Origin: Pseudobdellovibrionaceae bacterium
Lineage (GTDB): Bacteria > Bdellovibrionota > Bdellovibrionia > Bdellovibrionales > JAMPXM01
DNA length: 64,000 nucleotides
Reading direction: 5' to 3'
Assembly (NCBI GenBank): GCA_021463345.1
Contig: JAJTYM010000010.1
Span: 17,123 to 81,122, forward strand
Shown: positions 17,920 through 27,924 of the stretch, piece after piece
Layout: every line of letters starts with the position of its first letter
How positions within the stretch are numbered: the first letter of the stretch is position 1
Position numbers and translations under genes: made by a program
Notes under the pieces: generated by a model
Databases searched by the model: none
Told to the model about the DNA's origin: nothing
The model's input: the letters and a program-made list of their open reading frames with translations, nothing else

Positions 17920-19430
17920 CCGGCGCCTCCGTCTTTCACCAAGCGCTCGAGTTCATCCTTGATGATCTGCACGGCGAGGTCGGGGACGATTTTGCGCGCG
18001 AGAGCCTCAATGATGTCCTGGCTTTGCGCGCGCACGATCGCTTCGAGCTGGTCGAGGCTGAGTTGCGGGTTCTGGGCCGCGCCCGCGGCCTCGAGCTGCA
18101 ATCCCACGGTCTGCTCATGGGGTTCGAATTGAGAGATCATCTCGCCGTCGGCATGACGAATTTGGCCGATCGGCTGGTGCCGGTCTTGCGGCGCGAGCGG
18201 CGGCGTCGGTCCCGGCGCGGTTTCGAGCTCGAGGCCGTCGGCGTCGGTGACGCCCTCGATCGGCGGATTGGGGAGAGTGTCCTCGAGACGCGATCCCTGG
18301 AGAGCCGCCGCCGCCTGCGTCGCGCGGATGCGCGTCGAGGTCGCGTTTTCGTCGTCGAGATCCTTGGGCAGCTTGATCTTGGCCGATGTGCGGGTGGCAG
18401 GGGCGCCCGTTACCACACTCCCGGTGTTCTCGTTTTTCCGCGTGTTGAGCAGGAATTCGCCGCTCTTCGGCTCTTCGATCTCGTCCATGTCGAACACGAT
18501 CGAGATTTCGTCCCTGTCGAGGTCTTCCGCGGGGATATCGAGCTTGAAGCGCGAAAGATCCTGATGCGCCCAGGGGTCGCCGACGTCCTCTGGCTTGGCG
18601 TCTTGGGCCTTCGGTTGGGGCTGTGGCGGCGGGACGATTTTCGGGGCTCCACCGAGTTTCGTGATTCGGACCGGCTCTTCGTCCTCATCGTCCGCGGCTT
18701 GAGACGGATCGAAAGTCCGGTCTGTGAGGCTCTTCAAGTCCTCGAAGCTGTCTATGTTCCAACCGCTCGTGGAGTCCTCGTCCGGGTCCGGGTCCGAATG
18801 GCCGAGAGCGGGAGGTTTGCTTTTGGTCACCAGCGGCGGCAGGCCGGCGAGCGGATCAATGAGCGGGAGAGGGTCAGCCGTCGCGCCGGTGGCCGGACCG
18901 TTCGTCGAGCCGAGAGGGACCGGTGGCGTCCCGGGGGCGTGCACGGCGCCGCTTGGATCGGCGAACGGCGCGGCCGCCTCCTTCCTTTTCGCTTCTTCGG
19001 CTTCCAACGGCTCGGCAAACGCGGCCGGGAAGCGGAGGAAGTGGGCGAGCCGCTGGGTTTGCGTCTTGGGCACGAGCTCGAGGATCAGTTGGCGCAGGTT
19101 TTCGACGTCGAACGGCTTTTCGAGTTTACCGTTCGCTTTGGCGTTCAAATACGCTTTCTCGTCCAGATCCATGAACGAGCTCCACATGAGCACGACAGGG
19201 ATCGTTTTGAGCTGCGGGTCTTTCTTGAGGTCCCCGGCCACGTCGTAGCCGTTGCGCTTGGGGAGGAGAACGTCCGCGAACACGACATCGGGCTGAAACG
19301 CGCGCGCGACTTCCAGGGTGTCGAGCCCCGAGTGGACGGCTTTCACTTCGACCGCGAAATCCTGCAGCGCGAGTTGCATGACTTTTTTGATGGTCGTGCT
19401 TTCATCAGCGAGTAAGACGCGTAACGCCAT
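17916..19430 (-). CDS. RomR-like response regulator with long acidic linker
   Basis: A 504-residue protein. Residues 1-120 are a receiver: LLADESTTIKKVM, the acceptor aspartate in VVFADVLLPKRNGYDV and the lysine in NGKLEKPFD. Residues 125-440 are a proline-rich then acidic low-complexity linker with clusters such as DPDPDEDSTSGW and DDEDEEPV. Residues 455-500 form an amphipathic helix reading IIEALARKIVPDLAVQIIKDEL, a C-terminal signature of delta-proteobacterial regulators. This layout (receiver, Pro-rich linker, charged output) is that of RomR, a polarity protein of Myxococcus and Bdellovibrio. Whether it is the true orthologue is not proven. It heads the overlapping set with nadC and birA. 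Confidence 0.75.
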   Translation of the reverse strand: MALRVLLADESTTIKKVMQLALQDFAVEVKAVHSGLDTLEVARAFQPDVVFADVLLPKRNGYDVAGDLKKDPQLKTIPVVLMWSSFMDLDEKAYLNAKANGKLEKPFDVENLRQLILELVPKTQTQRLAHFLRFPAAFAEPLEAEEAKRKEAAAPFADPSGAVHAPGTPPVPLGSTNGPATGATADPLPLIDPLAGLPPLVTKSKPPALGHSDPDPDEDSTSGWNIDSFEDLKSLTDRTFDPSQAADDEDEEPVRITKLGGAPKIVPPPQPQPKAQDAKPEDVGDPWAHQDLSRFKLDIPAEDLDRDEISIVFDMDEIEEPKSGEFLLNTRKNENTGSVVTGAPATRTSAKIKLPKDLDDENATSTRIRATQAAAALQGSRLEDTLPNPPIEGVTDADGLELETAPGPTPPLAPQDRHQPIGQIRHADGEMISQFEPHEQTVGLQLEAAGAAQNPQLSLDQLEAIVRAQSQDIIEALARKIVPDLAVQIIKDELERLVKDGGAG

Positions 19431-19546
19431 GTCGGCAGTTAACGATCTTTGCGCAGTCGAGTCAAGAAAACCCCCGGGGCTTCGGGGCCCGCTGGCGCCG
19501 GAAAGCTCCGCGTGACGCCCGGGCGGGCGATGGCTACCATTTCAGC

Positions 19547-20629
19547 ATGTTCATCACGTTGATCGACCGCTACATCGCGCGCCTGTTCGCTGGCTTTTTC
19601 GTCGCCGGCCTGGTGGTCTTCGTGACCTTGTTCGTGACGGTGGACTTCATGTCGAACATCAACCGCTTCGACGCCCCCGCGGAGATGGTCGGGCGGTTCT
19701 ACGCGTACGCGATCCCCGGGATCGTCTACCAAATGATCCCGGTGGCGTGCCTGCTGGGGACGATTTTCACCCTGAGCGCGCTGAACAAAAACAACGAGCT
19801 CGTCGCCCTGTTCTCGAGCGGCATGAGCCTCGCGCGGGTGAGCGCGCCGATCCTGGCGATCGTCGTCTTGATCTCGGGCGTCAGTTTCTGGCTCGGCGAC
19901 CGCGTCCTGCCGGTCATCACTCAGAAGAAGAACTACGTTTACTACGTCGAGGTCCGCAAGCAGCCAGGCCTTTATTCGACCGTCAAAACGAACAAGATCT
20001 GGTACCGGTCGAACAACATCCTTTTCAACATCAAGACGTTGCAGGCCGAGGCGTCGCGGGCTCAGGGCCTCACGATGTATTACTTCGACGGGGATTGGCA
20101 GCTGATCCAGATGATCACCGCGGCCCAGGTGGCGCTCAACGGGGAGGCTTGGGACCTCGAAAAGGGCGCGGTCACGATCTTCCCCAAGGAGACGAACATC
20201 CCGATGACCCAGGAGTTCGAGAAGAAGACGATCACCATGGGCGAAGACAGCTCGGACCTGCAATCGACGACGCGGGCTTCCGAGATGCTGTCCCTGCGCG
20301 AACTTGACCGGTTCATCGAGCGGAACAAGGAGGCCGGCCTCGACACTCTCAGGTACGAGGTCGACTACCACGCGAAATTCAGCTTCGCTTTCGCGGCGTT
20401 CGTCATGTCCTTCATCGGCATCCCGTTCAGCGTGAATCGACAGAGATCGGGCAGCGCGGCGGTCAATATCGGTTTGTGCGTCGGCCTTGCTTTCGGTTAT
20501 TGGTCGGCTTACAGCTCGGGTCTGACCCTCGGCCAACATGGCGCGTTGTCGCCGATCCTGGCCGCCTGGGTTCCCAATATCGTCGTTCTGGCTCTTAGCG
20601 TCCTGTTCCTTTTGCGTTTAAAGAAATAA
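19547..20629 (+). CDS. lptG: LPS export ABC transporter permease, LptF/LptG family
   Basis: A 360-residue inner-membrane protein with the LptF/G layout: three N-terminal helices (DRYIARLFAGFFVAGLVVF, a second in VYQMIPVACLLGTIF and a third at LAIVVLISGVSFWLG), a periplasmic beta-jellyroll domain from about 125 to 265, and three C-terminal helices (FSFAFAAFVMSFIGIPFSV and following). The coupling-helix segment ALNKNNELVALFSSGMS is typical. It moves LPS out of the inner membrane with LptB and its partner permease, neither of which is in this window. It is divergent from the RomR-like gene, with a 116-base gap. Confidence 0.9.
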   Translation: MFITLIDRYIARLFAGFFVAGLVVFVTLFVTVDFMSNINRFDAPAEMVGRFYAYAIPGIVYQMIPVACLLGTIFTLSALNKNNELVALFSSGMSLARVSAPILAIVVLISGVSFWLGDRVLPVITQKKNYVYYVEVRKQPGLYSTVKTNKIWYRSNNILFNIKTLQAEASRAQGLTMYYFDGDWQLIQMITAAQVALNGEAWDLEKGAVTIFPKETNIPMTQEFEKKTITMGEDSSDLQSTTRASEMLSLRELDRFIERNKEAGLDTLRYEVDYHAKFSFAFAAFVMSFIGIPFSVNRQRSGSAAVNIGLCVGLAFGYWSAYSSGLTLGQHGALSPILAAWVPNIVVLALSVLFLLRLKK

Positions 20630-20811
20630 GAACGCCTTGGCGTCAGAAGTCCACGAGGGAAAGCGCCCTCAAAATCTTATTATGTCGTTGTTTCAAGAGT
20701 TTATGCTCGATTTCCGGGCGAAAATAAGATAGTGATACGCCACGTTATTTGCTAGAGTAGAGGCAGCGGTCGAGGTTTGAGAACCCGGCCGAGCCAGTAA
20801 GGATGACCGTC

Positions 20812-21429
20812 ATGGTTCTCGAGATTCTCACTTACCCTGATCCGCGCTTGCGCCGAAAAGGCGTCGAGGTCGAGGCGGTCACGCCAGAATTGCGACAGCT
20901 CGCTAAAGACATGCTCGAGACCATGTACGATTCCAACGGCATCGGTCTCGCGGCTCCGCAGGTCGGCCAATCGATCCGCTTGGTCGTGATCGACACCCGT
21001 TCGCGGGACGAAGAGGGCCGGGTCGACGAGGGGACGATGACCGAGCTCGAGAGGGGCGTCCCGCAGCCGCTCGTGATTTTCAACCCGAAGATCCTCAAAG
21101 CCGAAGGCCGCACGACGTACGAGGAAGGCTGCCTGAGCGTCCCCACGTTTTTCGAAGACGTCGATCGTTACGATTACGTCGAAGTCGAGTTCATCGACGG
21201 GTCGGGGGCGAAGGCCGTCCTCAAAACCGACGGTCTGCTCGCCGTCTGCGTGCAGCACGAAATGGATCACCTGGACGGAAAGCTCTTCATCGATCGCTTG
21301 AGCACGGTGAAATCGAGCCGCATCAAAAAGCGGATCGAGAAGCAGGGCTATCCGAATCCCGAAGAGGCGCGGGAAGAGCGCGCGCGCCGCAAAACCGAAC
21401 GTATCAAGCAGGAAGAGCCGGCCGGCTGA
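20812..21429 (+). CDS. def: Peptide deformylase
   Basis: A 205-residue enzyme that removes the formyl group from new proteins. The ATG at 20812 is preferred to 20803 because AAGG lies 9 bases upstream. The three metal-site motifs are intact: GIGLAAPQVG, EGCLSVP (cysteine ligand) and QHEMDHLDG (two histidines and the catalytic glutamate). The C-terminus has an extra charged tail of about 35 residues (PEEAREERARRKTERIKQ). An insertion of about 15 acidic residues follows the second strand. It is followed by fmt and rpe in the usual def-fmt pairing. Confidence 0.97.
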   Translation: MVLEILTYPDPRLRRKGVEVEAVTPELRQLAKDMLETMYDSNGIGLAAPQVGQSIRLVVIDTRSRDEEGRVDEGTMTELERGVPQPLVIFNPKILKAEGRTTYEEGCLSVPTFFEDVDRYDYVEVEFIDGSGAKAVLKTDGLLAVCVQHEMDHLDGKLFIDRLSTVKSSRIKKRIEKQGYPNPEEAREERARRKTERIKQEEPAG

Positions 21430-21488
21430 AGCCCGCCGCCCACGCCCGTCGATTCGCGTTCATTCAGATCACATTCATTCAGGGGTAG

Positions 21489-22442
21489 ATGGCTTTGAGC
21501 AAGGTCCGGGTCCTTTTCCTGGGTACGCCTGAGTTCGCCGTGGCGAGCCTCCAGCGCATGATCGATGACGAGCATTACGAGATCGCAGGCGTCGTGACCC
21601 AGCCGGACCGCCCCGCGGGCCGCAAAATGCAGCTCGCGCCGAGCCCGGTCAAGCAGCTCGCGCTCCGCCACGGGCTCAGGGTTTTCACGCCCGAGTCCGT
21701 CAACAAACCCGAAGTCCTCGAGGAACTCAAGAGCCTCGGCGCCGAAAGCGCGGCCGTCGTCGCCTTCGGGCAGATCCTCTCGCAGGCGTTCCTCGATCTC
21801 TTCCCGCGCGGCGCCGTCAACGTGCACGGCTCGCTTCTCCCGCGCTGGCGCGGGGCCGCGCCTCTTCAGCGCGCGCTCATGGCGGGCGACGTCGAAACCG
21901 GCGTTTGCCTGCAGGTCGTCGTCAAAAAACTCGATGCCGGCGCCGTGCTCGGCTCGCGCCGGATCGCCGTCACCGAGGAAACCGACGCCGTTTCCATGCA
22001 TGACGAGTTGAAAGTCCTCGGCGCGGACCTCCTGCACGTCGAATACATGGACTACCTGCGCGGGAACCTGATCGGTCAGCCGCAGGACGAGAGCTCCGTG
22101 ACATACGCCGCGAAAATCGAGAAGGCGGAAGCCAGGATCGACTGGGGCCGGCCGGCCCGCGAGCTCTTCAACAAGGTCCGTGGTTTGAAGATGGGGCCGC
22201 TCGCGTTTGCGGTGCGCGGCGGCCAGCCGGTCAAGCTGCATAAAACCCGGGCGCACGGCGACGGGGACCCTCGGGTCGCGCCTGGCACCGTGATCGCGGT
22301 GGACGGCGCTTCGTTCTCCGTGGCCTGTAGCCAGGGCCTCCTGGAAGTGCTAGAAATCCAACCCGAATCACGAGCGAAGATGACGGCCGACGCGTACCTG
22401 CGTGGCCATCCGCTCAAAGTCGGGGATCGGTTCGATGTTTAA
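21489..22442 (+). CDS. fmt: Methionyl-tRNA formyltransferase
   Basis: A 317-residue enzyme that formylates initiator Met-tRNA. It begins VRVLFLGTPEFAVASL and contains VVTQPDRPAGR, the formyl-folate site segment NVHGSLLPRWRGAAPLQRAL with catalytic Asn and His, and DAGAVLGSRRIAV. The C-terminal OB-fold domain (about 205-317) is present. It lies 59 bases after def, and its stop codon overlaps the putative first ATG of rpe by 8 bases. Confidence 0.97.
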   Translation: MALSKVRVLFLGTPEFAVASLQRMIDDEHYEIAGVVTQPDRPAGRKMQLAPSPVKQLALRHGLRVFTPESVNKPEVLEELKSLGAESAAVVAFGQILSQAFLDLFPRGAVNVHGSLLPRWRGAAPLQRALMAGDVETGVCLQVVVKKLDAGAVLGSRRIAVTEETDAVSMHDELKVLGADLLHVEYMDYLRGNLIGQPQDESSVTYAAKIEKAEARIDWGRPARELFNKVRGLKMGPLAFAVRGGQPVKLHKTRAHGDGDPRVAPGTVIAVDGASFSVACSQGLLEVLEIQPESRAKMTADAYLRGHPLKVGDRFDV

Positions 22443-23130
22443 GACGGGGTTGAATCGCGGGTTCATGATCGCGCCGAGCCTTCTTTCGGCCGATTTCGCC
22501 AATCTCGAAAAGGAGATCAAGGCCGTCGCCGCCGCCGGCGCCGACTGGATCCACGTCGACGTGATGGATGGGCACTTCGTTCCGAACCTCACCGTCGGAG
22601 CGCCGGTCGTGAGGTCTCTGAAGCCCGTTTCGCCCCTGCCGCTCGACTGCCACCTGATGATCGAAAAACCGGAAGCGTACGTCGCCGATTTCGCCGCCGC
22701 CGGCGCCGATTACATCACGATCCACGTCGAAGCGACCGAAGACCCGCGCGCGGTGCTTCAAGAGATCCGCAGGCTCGGCGCCAAGCCCGGCATCACGCTG
22801 CGGCCGGCGACGCCGCTCGATAGGATCGCGCCCCACCTCGCCGAGGTCGACCTCGTCCTGGTCATGACGGTGAACCCCGGTTTCAGCGGGCAGGCGTTCA
22901 TGACCGAACAGGCCGCCAAGTGCGCCGCGCTCAGGAAGGAGCTCGATCGGCTCGGATCCGGGGCGCTCATCGAGGTCGATGGCGGCATCAATCCGGAAAC
23001 GGCGAAGGAATGCCTGGACGCCGACGTTCTCGTCGCCGGGAACGCCGTCTTCAAGGCGGGCGACTACGGAGCGGCGATCCGCGCGCTCAAAGCGGTGAAG
23101 GCGGGATCGCGGCCGTCTTCGCCGCGATAA
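22435..23130 (+). CDS. rpe: Ribulose-phosphate 3-epimerase
   Basis: A 231-residue TIM-barrel enzyme (221 from the second start) that interconverts ribulose-5-P and xylulose-5-P. The hallmarks are IAPSLLSADFANLEKEI, WIHVDVMDGHFVPNLTVG with metal ligands, LDCHLMIEKPE, VLVMTVNPGFSGQ and IEVDGGINPETA. Two starts are possible: ATG at 22435, which overlaps the end of fmt, and ATG at 22465 (MIAPSLL), which is closer to the usual length. Neither has a strong ribosome binding site. It is coupled to def-fmt, with hutH 29 bases downstream. Confidence 0.96.
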   Translation: MFKTGLNRGFMIAPSLLSADFANLEKEIKAVAAAGADWIHVDVMDGHFVPNLTVGAPVVRSLKPVSPLPLDCHLMIEKPEAYVADFAAAGADYITIHVEATEDPRAVLQEIRRLGAKPGITLRPATPLDRIAPHLAEVDLVLVMTVNPGFSGQAFMTEQAAKCAALRKELDRLGSGALIEVDGGINPETAKECLDADVLVAGNAVFKAGDYGAAIRALKAVKAGSRPSSPR

Positions 23131-23159
23131 CCTGGATAGAACTCGAAAAAGGATCGAAA

Positions 23160-24701
23160 ATGAAGACGATTGCTCTGACAGGCTCCGGCCTCACGATGGA
23201 ACTCGCCTGGCAAGTCGCCCACGGCGAAGGCAAGGTCCGCGTCGAACTCGCGGCGGAGGCTCGCGAACGCATGCAGCGGTCGCGCTCCTATATCGAGGGC
23301 CGCATGGGTTCGGGCGAGGCGATCTACGGGGTCAACACCGGCTTCGGCGCGTTCTCGAGCGTGCGCATCGGGCCGGACGAGATCACCCAGTTGCAGAAGA
23401 ACCTCATCCGCTCGCATTCGGTCGGCGTGGGCCAGCCGTTCACGCCGCAGGAAACGCGCGCGATCATGTACTTGCGGGCCAACGCCCTGGCCACCGGCAA
23501 GAGCGGCATTCGTCCCGCGGTCGTCGACAAGATCCTCGAGTTCCTGAACGCGGGCGTCGTGCCCGTGATCCCCAGCCAGGGGAGCGTGGGCGCCAGCGGA
23601 GACTTGGCGCCGCTCTCGCACTTGGCGCTCGCGCTCATCGGCGAAGGCGAGGTCTGGAGGGACGGCGCCGCCGCGCCGGCCGCGTCGGTCCTCGTTGGGA
23701 AAGGCCTGTCGCCCCTCGAACTCCAGGCCAAAGAAGGACTTTCGCTCATCAACGGCTGCCAGGTGATGACCGCCGTGGGATTGCTCAACGGCTTCGAGGC
23801 GCGCCGGTTGGCTTGGATGACGGATCTGGCGGGAGCCATGTCGCTCGAAGCGCTGCGCGGCACGCGCGCGGCGTTCGACCCGCTGATCGCCGCGACCCGC
23901 CCGCACCCCGGGGAAGCCAAGACGGCGCGCAACCTGCTCAGGATCCTCGGGCCGACGTCGGCGATCGCCGAGAGCCACGCCGATTGCGATCGCGTGCAGG
24001 ACGCCTACTCGCTCCGCTGCATGCCCGCCGTGCACGGCGCGGCCAAGGACGCTCTCCGCCACGGCGTTCAGGTCCTCGAGGTCGAGGCGAATTCGTCCAC
24101 GGACAACCCGCTCGTCTTCGCCGAGGACGGCAAGATCCTCTCGTGCGGGAATTTCCACGGCGAACCGGCGGCGTTCCAGCTCGACTTCATGGCGATCGCG
24201 GTGTCGGCGATGGCCTCGATCTCCGAGTGCCGCGTGGAAAAGCTGATCAATCCCGCGATGAGCGGCCTGCCGGCGTTCCTCGCCCCCCAAGGCGGTCTCA
24301 ATTCGGGCCATATGATCGTGCAGGTGGCTGCGGCGGCGCTGGTGAGCGAAAACAAGATCCTCGCGCATCCCGCGTCGGTCGACAGCATCCCGACCTCGGC
24401 CGACAAGGAGGACCACGTGAGCATGGGCACGATCGCCGCGCGCAAGTTCGGGCAGATCTTGCGCAACGCGGAGAGCATCGTGGCGATGGAATTCCTCTCG
24501 GCCGCGCAGGCTTTGGATCTTCTCAAGCCGCTCGTGGCGGCGGCCGGCGTGAAAGCGGCGCATGCCGTCATCCGCGAAGGCGTCCCGTTCGCCGACCGCG
24601 ACCGTGTTTTCGCCAAAGACGTCGAAGCGATCAAAACGATGATCCGCGACGAGCGCTTGCTCCAGGCGGCGACGGCCGCCGTCGGCGAATTGGAATGGTG
24701 A
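23160..24701 (+). CDS. hutH: Histidine ammonia-lyase
   Basis: A 513-residue enzyme that deaminates histidine to urocanate, the first step of histidine breakdown. The ATG at 23160 follows AAAAGGATCG. The MIO cofactor forms from the ASG triplet in [17 protein letters not shown]. The [10 protein letters not shown] and active-site NGCQVM, SSTDNPL and [10 protein letters not shown] segments are present and the length is normal. It lies 29 bases after rpe and 46 bases before hutU, so it may share transcription with both. Confidence 0.97.
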   Translation: MKTIALTGSGLTMELAWQVAHGEGKVRVELAAEARERMQRSRSYIEGRMGSGEAIYGVNTGFGAFSSVRIGPDEITQLQKNLIRSHSVGVGQPFTPQETRAIMYLRANALATGKSGIRPAVVDKILEFLNAGVVPVIPSQGSVGASGDLAPLSHLALALIGEGEVWRDGAAAPAASVLVGKGLSPLELQAKEGLSLINGCQVMTAVGLLNGFEARRLAWMTDLAGAMSLEALRGTRAAFDPLIAATRPHPGEAKTARNLLRILGPTSAIAESHADCDRVQDAYSLRCMPAVHGAAKDALRHGVQVLEVEANSSTDNPLVFAEDGKILSCGNFHGEPAAFQLDFMAIAVSAMASISECRVEKLINPAMSGLPAFLAPQGGLNSGHMIVQVAAAALVSENKILAHPASVDSIPTSADKEDHVSMGTIAARKFGQILRNAESIVAMEFLSAAQALDLLKPLVAAAGVKAAHAVIREGVPFADRDRVFAKDVEAIKTMIRDERLLQAATAAVGELEW

Positions 24702-24747
24702 GAGTTTTTTCAGTGAGCCCTTTTCAAGGGGCCCGCAGGGGGACCGA

Positions 24748-26430
24748 ATGACGAAGGATCGAGCGATGAACGCAGGCGACGGCAAACGGGTCGTGCGCGC
24801 CCCGCGGGGGGAGCGGAAAGCTTGCAAGGGCTGGCTCCAGGAGGCGGCCTACCGGATGATCCAGAACAACCTGGATCCCGCGGTGGCGGAACGCCCCGAG
24901 GACCTCGTCGTCTACGGCGGCATCGGCAAAGCGGCTCGCGACTGGGAGAGTTTCGACAAGATCCTCGCCGCGCTCCAAGACCTCGAGAACGACGAAACGC
25001 TGCTGGTGCAAAGCGGGAAACCGATCGGCGTCCTAAAAACCCACGCCGACGCGCCCCGCGTGCTCCTGGCCAATTCGAATCTCGTCGGCAATTGGGCCAA
25101 CTGGGATCATTTCCACGAGCTCGATAAAAAGGGTCTGATGATGTACGGCCAGATGACGGCCGGCAGCTGGATCTACATCGGCACGCAAGGCATCGTGCAG
25201 GGCACGTACGAAACCTTCGTCGAAGCCGGTCGCAGGCACTTCGGCGGCGATCTCAAGGGCAAGGTGATCCTCACCGCGGGGCTGGGCGGGATGGGCGGGG
25301 CGCAACCGCTCGCCGGCGTTTTCGCCGGCGCCGTCGTCTTGTGCGTCGACGTCGATCCGGCGCGCATCGAAAAGCGCCTCGGGACGAAGTACGTCGACGA
25401 GAAAGCGCGGGACCTCGACGACGCGCTCGAGCGGGTGGCGAAGTACAAAGCCGCCGGTCTGGCGAGATCCGTGGCGCTCGAAGGCAACATGGCCGCGGTC
25501 ATCCATGAATTGATCGCGCGCGGCTTCACGCCGGACCTTCTGACCGACCAGACATCGGCGCACGATCCGCTCAACGGCTACGTTCCAGAAGGGCTGGATC
25601 TCGCGCAAGCGGCCGAGCTGCGCGGAAGCGACCCCAAGGAGTACGTGCGCCGAGCGGTCGCGTCGATGGCCAAGCACGTCGATGGCATGCTCAAAATGAA
25701 GGCCGGGGGCGCCATCACGTTCGACTACGGCAACAACATCCGCGCGGGCGCCGTCGAAGGTGGTTGCGGGAACGCGTTCGACATCCCCGGGTTCGTGCCC
25801 GAATACATCCGACCGCTCTTCTGCCGCGGCAGCGGGCCGTTCCGCTGGGTCGCTCTCTCGGGCGATCCGGAGGACATCAAAGTCACCGACGACGCGATCC
25901 GCGAGCTGTTCCCGCACAAGCGGCACCTGCTCCGCTGGCTCGATATGGCCGAGGAGCGCATCCAGTTCCAAGGGCTGCCCGCGCGCATTTGCTGGCTCGA
26001 GTACGGAGAGCGCCATCTGGCGGGACTCAAGTTCAACGAGCTCGTCTCGACGGGGAAAGTGAAAGCGCCGATCGTCATCGGCCGCGACCACCTCGATTGC
26101 GGTTCGGTGGCTAGCCCCAACAGGGAAACCGAGGCGATGAAGGACGGGTCGGACGCCGTCGCCGATTGGCCGATCCTCAACGCGCTCGTCAATACGGCGT
26201 GCGGGGCGACATGGGTGAGTTTCCACCACGGAGGCGGCGTCGGCATGGGCTACAGCCTGCATGCCGGCCAGGTGATCGTCGCCGACGGCACGCAAAGGGC
26301 GGCCGCGCGTTTGGAACGCGTGCTCAAGGCCGACCCGGCGATGGGTCTTTTCCGCCATATCGACGCCGGGTACGGCGAGGCCAGGACAGTCGCCGGCGAA
26401 CGCGGCGCCCGTTCGCTCTGGTTGGACTGA
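24748..26430 (+). CDS. hutU: Urocanate hydratase
   Basis: A 560-residue enzyme of normal length that converts urocanate to imidazolone propionate using a tightly bound NAD. The glycine-rich dinucleotide region [15 protein letters not shown], the [15 protein letters not shown] active-site segment and the [20 protein letters not shown] cysteine stretch are intact. An ATG at 24766 is an alternative start. A lipoprotein gene on the other strand ends 16 bases after its stop. Confidence 0.97.
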   Translation: MTKDRAMNAGDGKRVVRAPRGERKACKGWLQEAAYRMIQNNLDPAVAERPEDLVVYGGIGKAARDWESFDKILAALQDLENDETLLVQSGKPIGVLKTHADAPRVLLANSNLVGNWANWDHFHELDKKGLMMYGQMTAGSWIYIGTQGIVQGTYETFVEAGRRHFGGDLKGKVILTAGLGGMGGAQPLAGVFAGAVVLCVDVDPARIEKRLGTKYVDEKARDLDDALERVAKYKAAGLARSVALEGNMAAVIHELIARGFTPDLLTDQTSAHDPLNGYVPEGLDLAQAAELRGSDPKEYVRRAVASMAKHVDGMLKMKAGGAITFDYGNNIRAGAVEGGCGNAFDIPGFVPEYIRPLFCRGSGPFRWVALSGDPEDIKVTDDAIRELFPHKRHLLRWLDMAEERIQFQGLPARICWLEYGERHLAGLKFNELVSTGKVKAPIVIGRDHLDCGSVASPNRETEAMKDGSDAVADWPILNALVNTACGATWVSFHHGGGVGMGYSLHAGQVIVADGTQRAAARLERVLKADPAMGLFRHIDAGYGEARTVAGERGARSLWLD

Positions 26431-26445
26431 GCCGCTTTTCTTCGA

Positions 26446-27639
26446 TCAGGGGCCGGCCGCGCCTCCCGCCGTCTCGAGCCCCAGCGTCGCGTTCATGGCC
26501 GCGCGGAAGTCTTCGAGAGCGTCGACGCCGGGCAGGCTCCTCAGGTGACCATCGGTGACGCGCGAGCTGAGCAGGAGGAGCGCGAGGAACTCGCTCGGCC
26601 TCGCGTCGCTCCCGCCGAGACCCACGCGCTCTCTCGCGCTCGCTTCGACGGCGGCCGTGCGTTTCCCGATCCGCTCGATACGGCTTCGCGCGCCTTTGGC
26701 TATCGCGGAGACGTCGTCCCAGTAATTCTTGTCGGCTTCGGTCAGGATCAAGCGGAAGAGCTCGCCGAGCGGCTCGAACTGGCGCATGCCCTCCTTGCGC
26801 GCGAAGCCGATGTACCAAGCGGCGGATCGGAGCGACTCGTCCGAAACGTAGCTGAGGCGCCCTGAGAGTTTTTCGTCGATGAGCAGGTTTTCCAACGCGA
26901 TCTCCTCGAAAATCGAGTTCACGAGGATATGCTCGATGAGCGACGTGAGCCGGTCCGTCGTGACGGCGATTTCCATCAAATCGCCTTTGTTCGGGCGTCC
27001 TTCGTAGGACTTGATGAGGGTGTCCACGGCTTTGGCGCGGTTTTGCAGTTCGCGCTCGGCGTCTTGCGCGCTCTGGACGCCGGGGTCGGCCTTTCGTTGC
27101 ACGTTGAAATTGTGGTGCATCATCTCGTGCACGAGCGTCCATCGATCGGAACTTTCGTGCACGATGATCGTCGGGTTGACCACTTGGCGACCGTTGGGTG
27201 AGTTGGTGTTTTCGAAGTAAAGGCCAGCGAGCTGCCCCTCGCCCGTGCCCCCGGCCATTTTGTTCCAGATCGTCTGCAGGTCCTCGCCGACCGGCGGGAG
27301 CGAGTAGTACGTCGGGCAGCCCTGCGCTCGCGGCACTTTGAAGAGGTTCACGCCCATGTCCCGCACGTAAAAGGAGGTCTCGGTCGCCGAGGCGGAGAGA
27401 ACGGCGTCGAGATCGCTGCGATCGAATTTTTTATGGAAGAGGGGTTCCGCCAGGATCTGAGTCGCGCCGAGGTTGGCGTAGGCGGCGGCCTGGCCTTCGT
27501 AAGGTTGGAACGCGCAAGAGGATTTGTCATACGAAGGCAGGTCCGGAACGCGTCGCTCGGTCGGCGGCGGGGCGCCGCTTTTGCCGCCGCAAGAGGTGAG
27601 GAGCGAACCCGCGAGAAGTGAAATCAGGATGAAACGCAT
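26446..27639 (-). CDS. Lipoprotein with HExxH motif
   Basis: A 397-residue protein from the ATG at 27639, with GAGGGGGG upstream. The signal MRFILISLLAGSLLTSC ends in a lipobox, so it should be lipid-anchored at cysteine 17. About residue 165 carries LVHEMMHHNF, a zincin-like HExxH motif with an adjacent histidine. The C-terminal half is helical with no recognised family. It may be a membrane-anchored metallopeptidase or a relative that only keeps the fold; I cannot tell which. It lies between hutU and hutI on the opposite strand, convergent with hutU and divergent from hutI. Confidence 0.75.
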   Translation of the reverse strand: MRFILISLLAGSLLTSCGGKSGAPPPTERRVPDLPSYDKSSCAFQPYEGQAAAYANLGATQILAEPLFHKKFDRSDLDAVLSASATETSFYVRDMGVNLFKVPRAQGCPTYYSLPPVGEDLQTIWNKMAGGTGEGQLAGLYFENTNSPNGRQVVNPTIIVHESSDRWTLVHEMMHHNFNVQRKADPGVQSAQDAERELQNRAKAVDTLIKSYEGRPNKGDLMEIAVTTDRLTSLIEHILVNSIFEEIALENLLIDEKLSGRLSYVSDESLRSAAWYIGFARKEGMRQFEPLGELFRLILTEADKNYWDDVSAIAKGARSRIERIGKRTAAVEASARERVGLGGSDARPSEFLALLLLSSRVTDGHLRSLPGVDALEDFRAAMNATLGLETAGGAAGP

Positions 27640-27924
27640 GCGCAGAACCCCCCTCTCCATCAAAGTCACCACGGGCTTCGGGACGATGTCAGCAGGGAAC
27701 TCGCGTTTTCGAACAGATTCTTTCCCAGCGTCGGCGCGGACGAGGCCGCGGGTGATGCATTTTGTCGCGTCGGCCAAAGCTTTGGCTAAGGCGGTGAAGT
27801 TGTGCTCAATTCGGGATAGCGGTCGGGGTGGCGACAGGGGCGCGAGGCCTCGGGGACGGGCCGTCGCGCGGGGACGGCGCCCGACTCGTCGAGCGATTGG
27901 GAAAAGCGGTTGGAGAGGTGGGAG

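Noticed and set aside
20674..20730. ATCTTATT ... AATAAGAT inverted repeat before def
   Set aside because: Arms of 8 AT-rich bases separated by 41 bases are likely by chance in an AT-rich promoter region.
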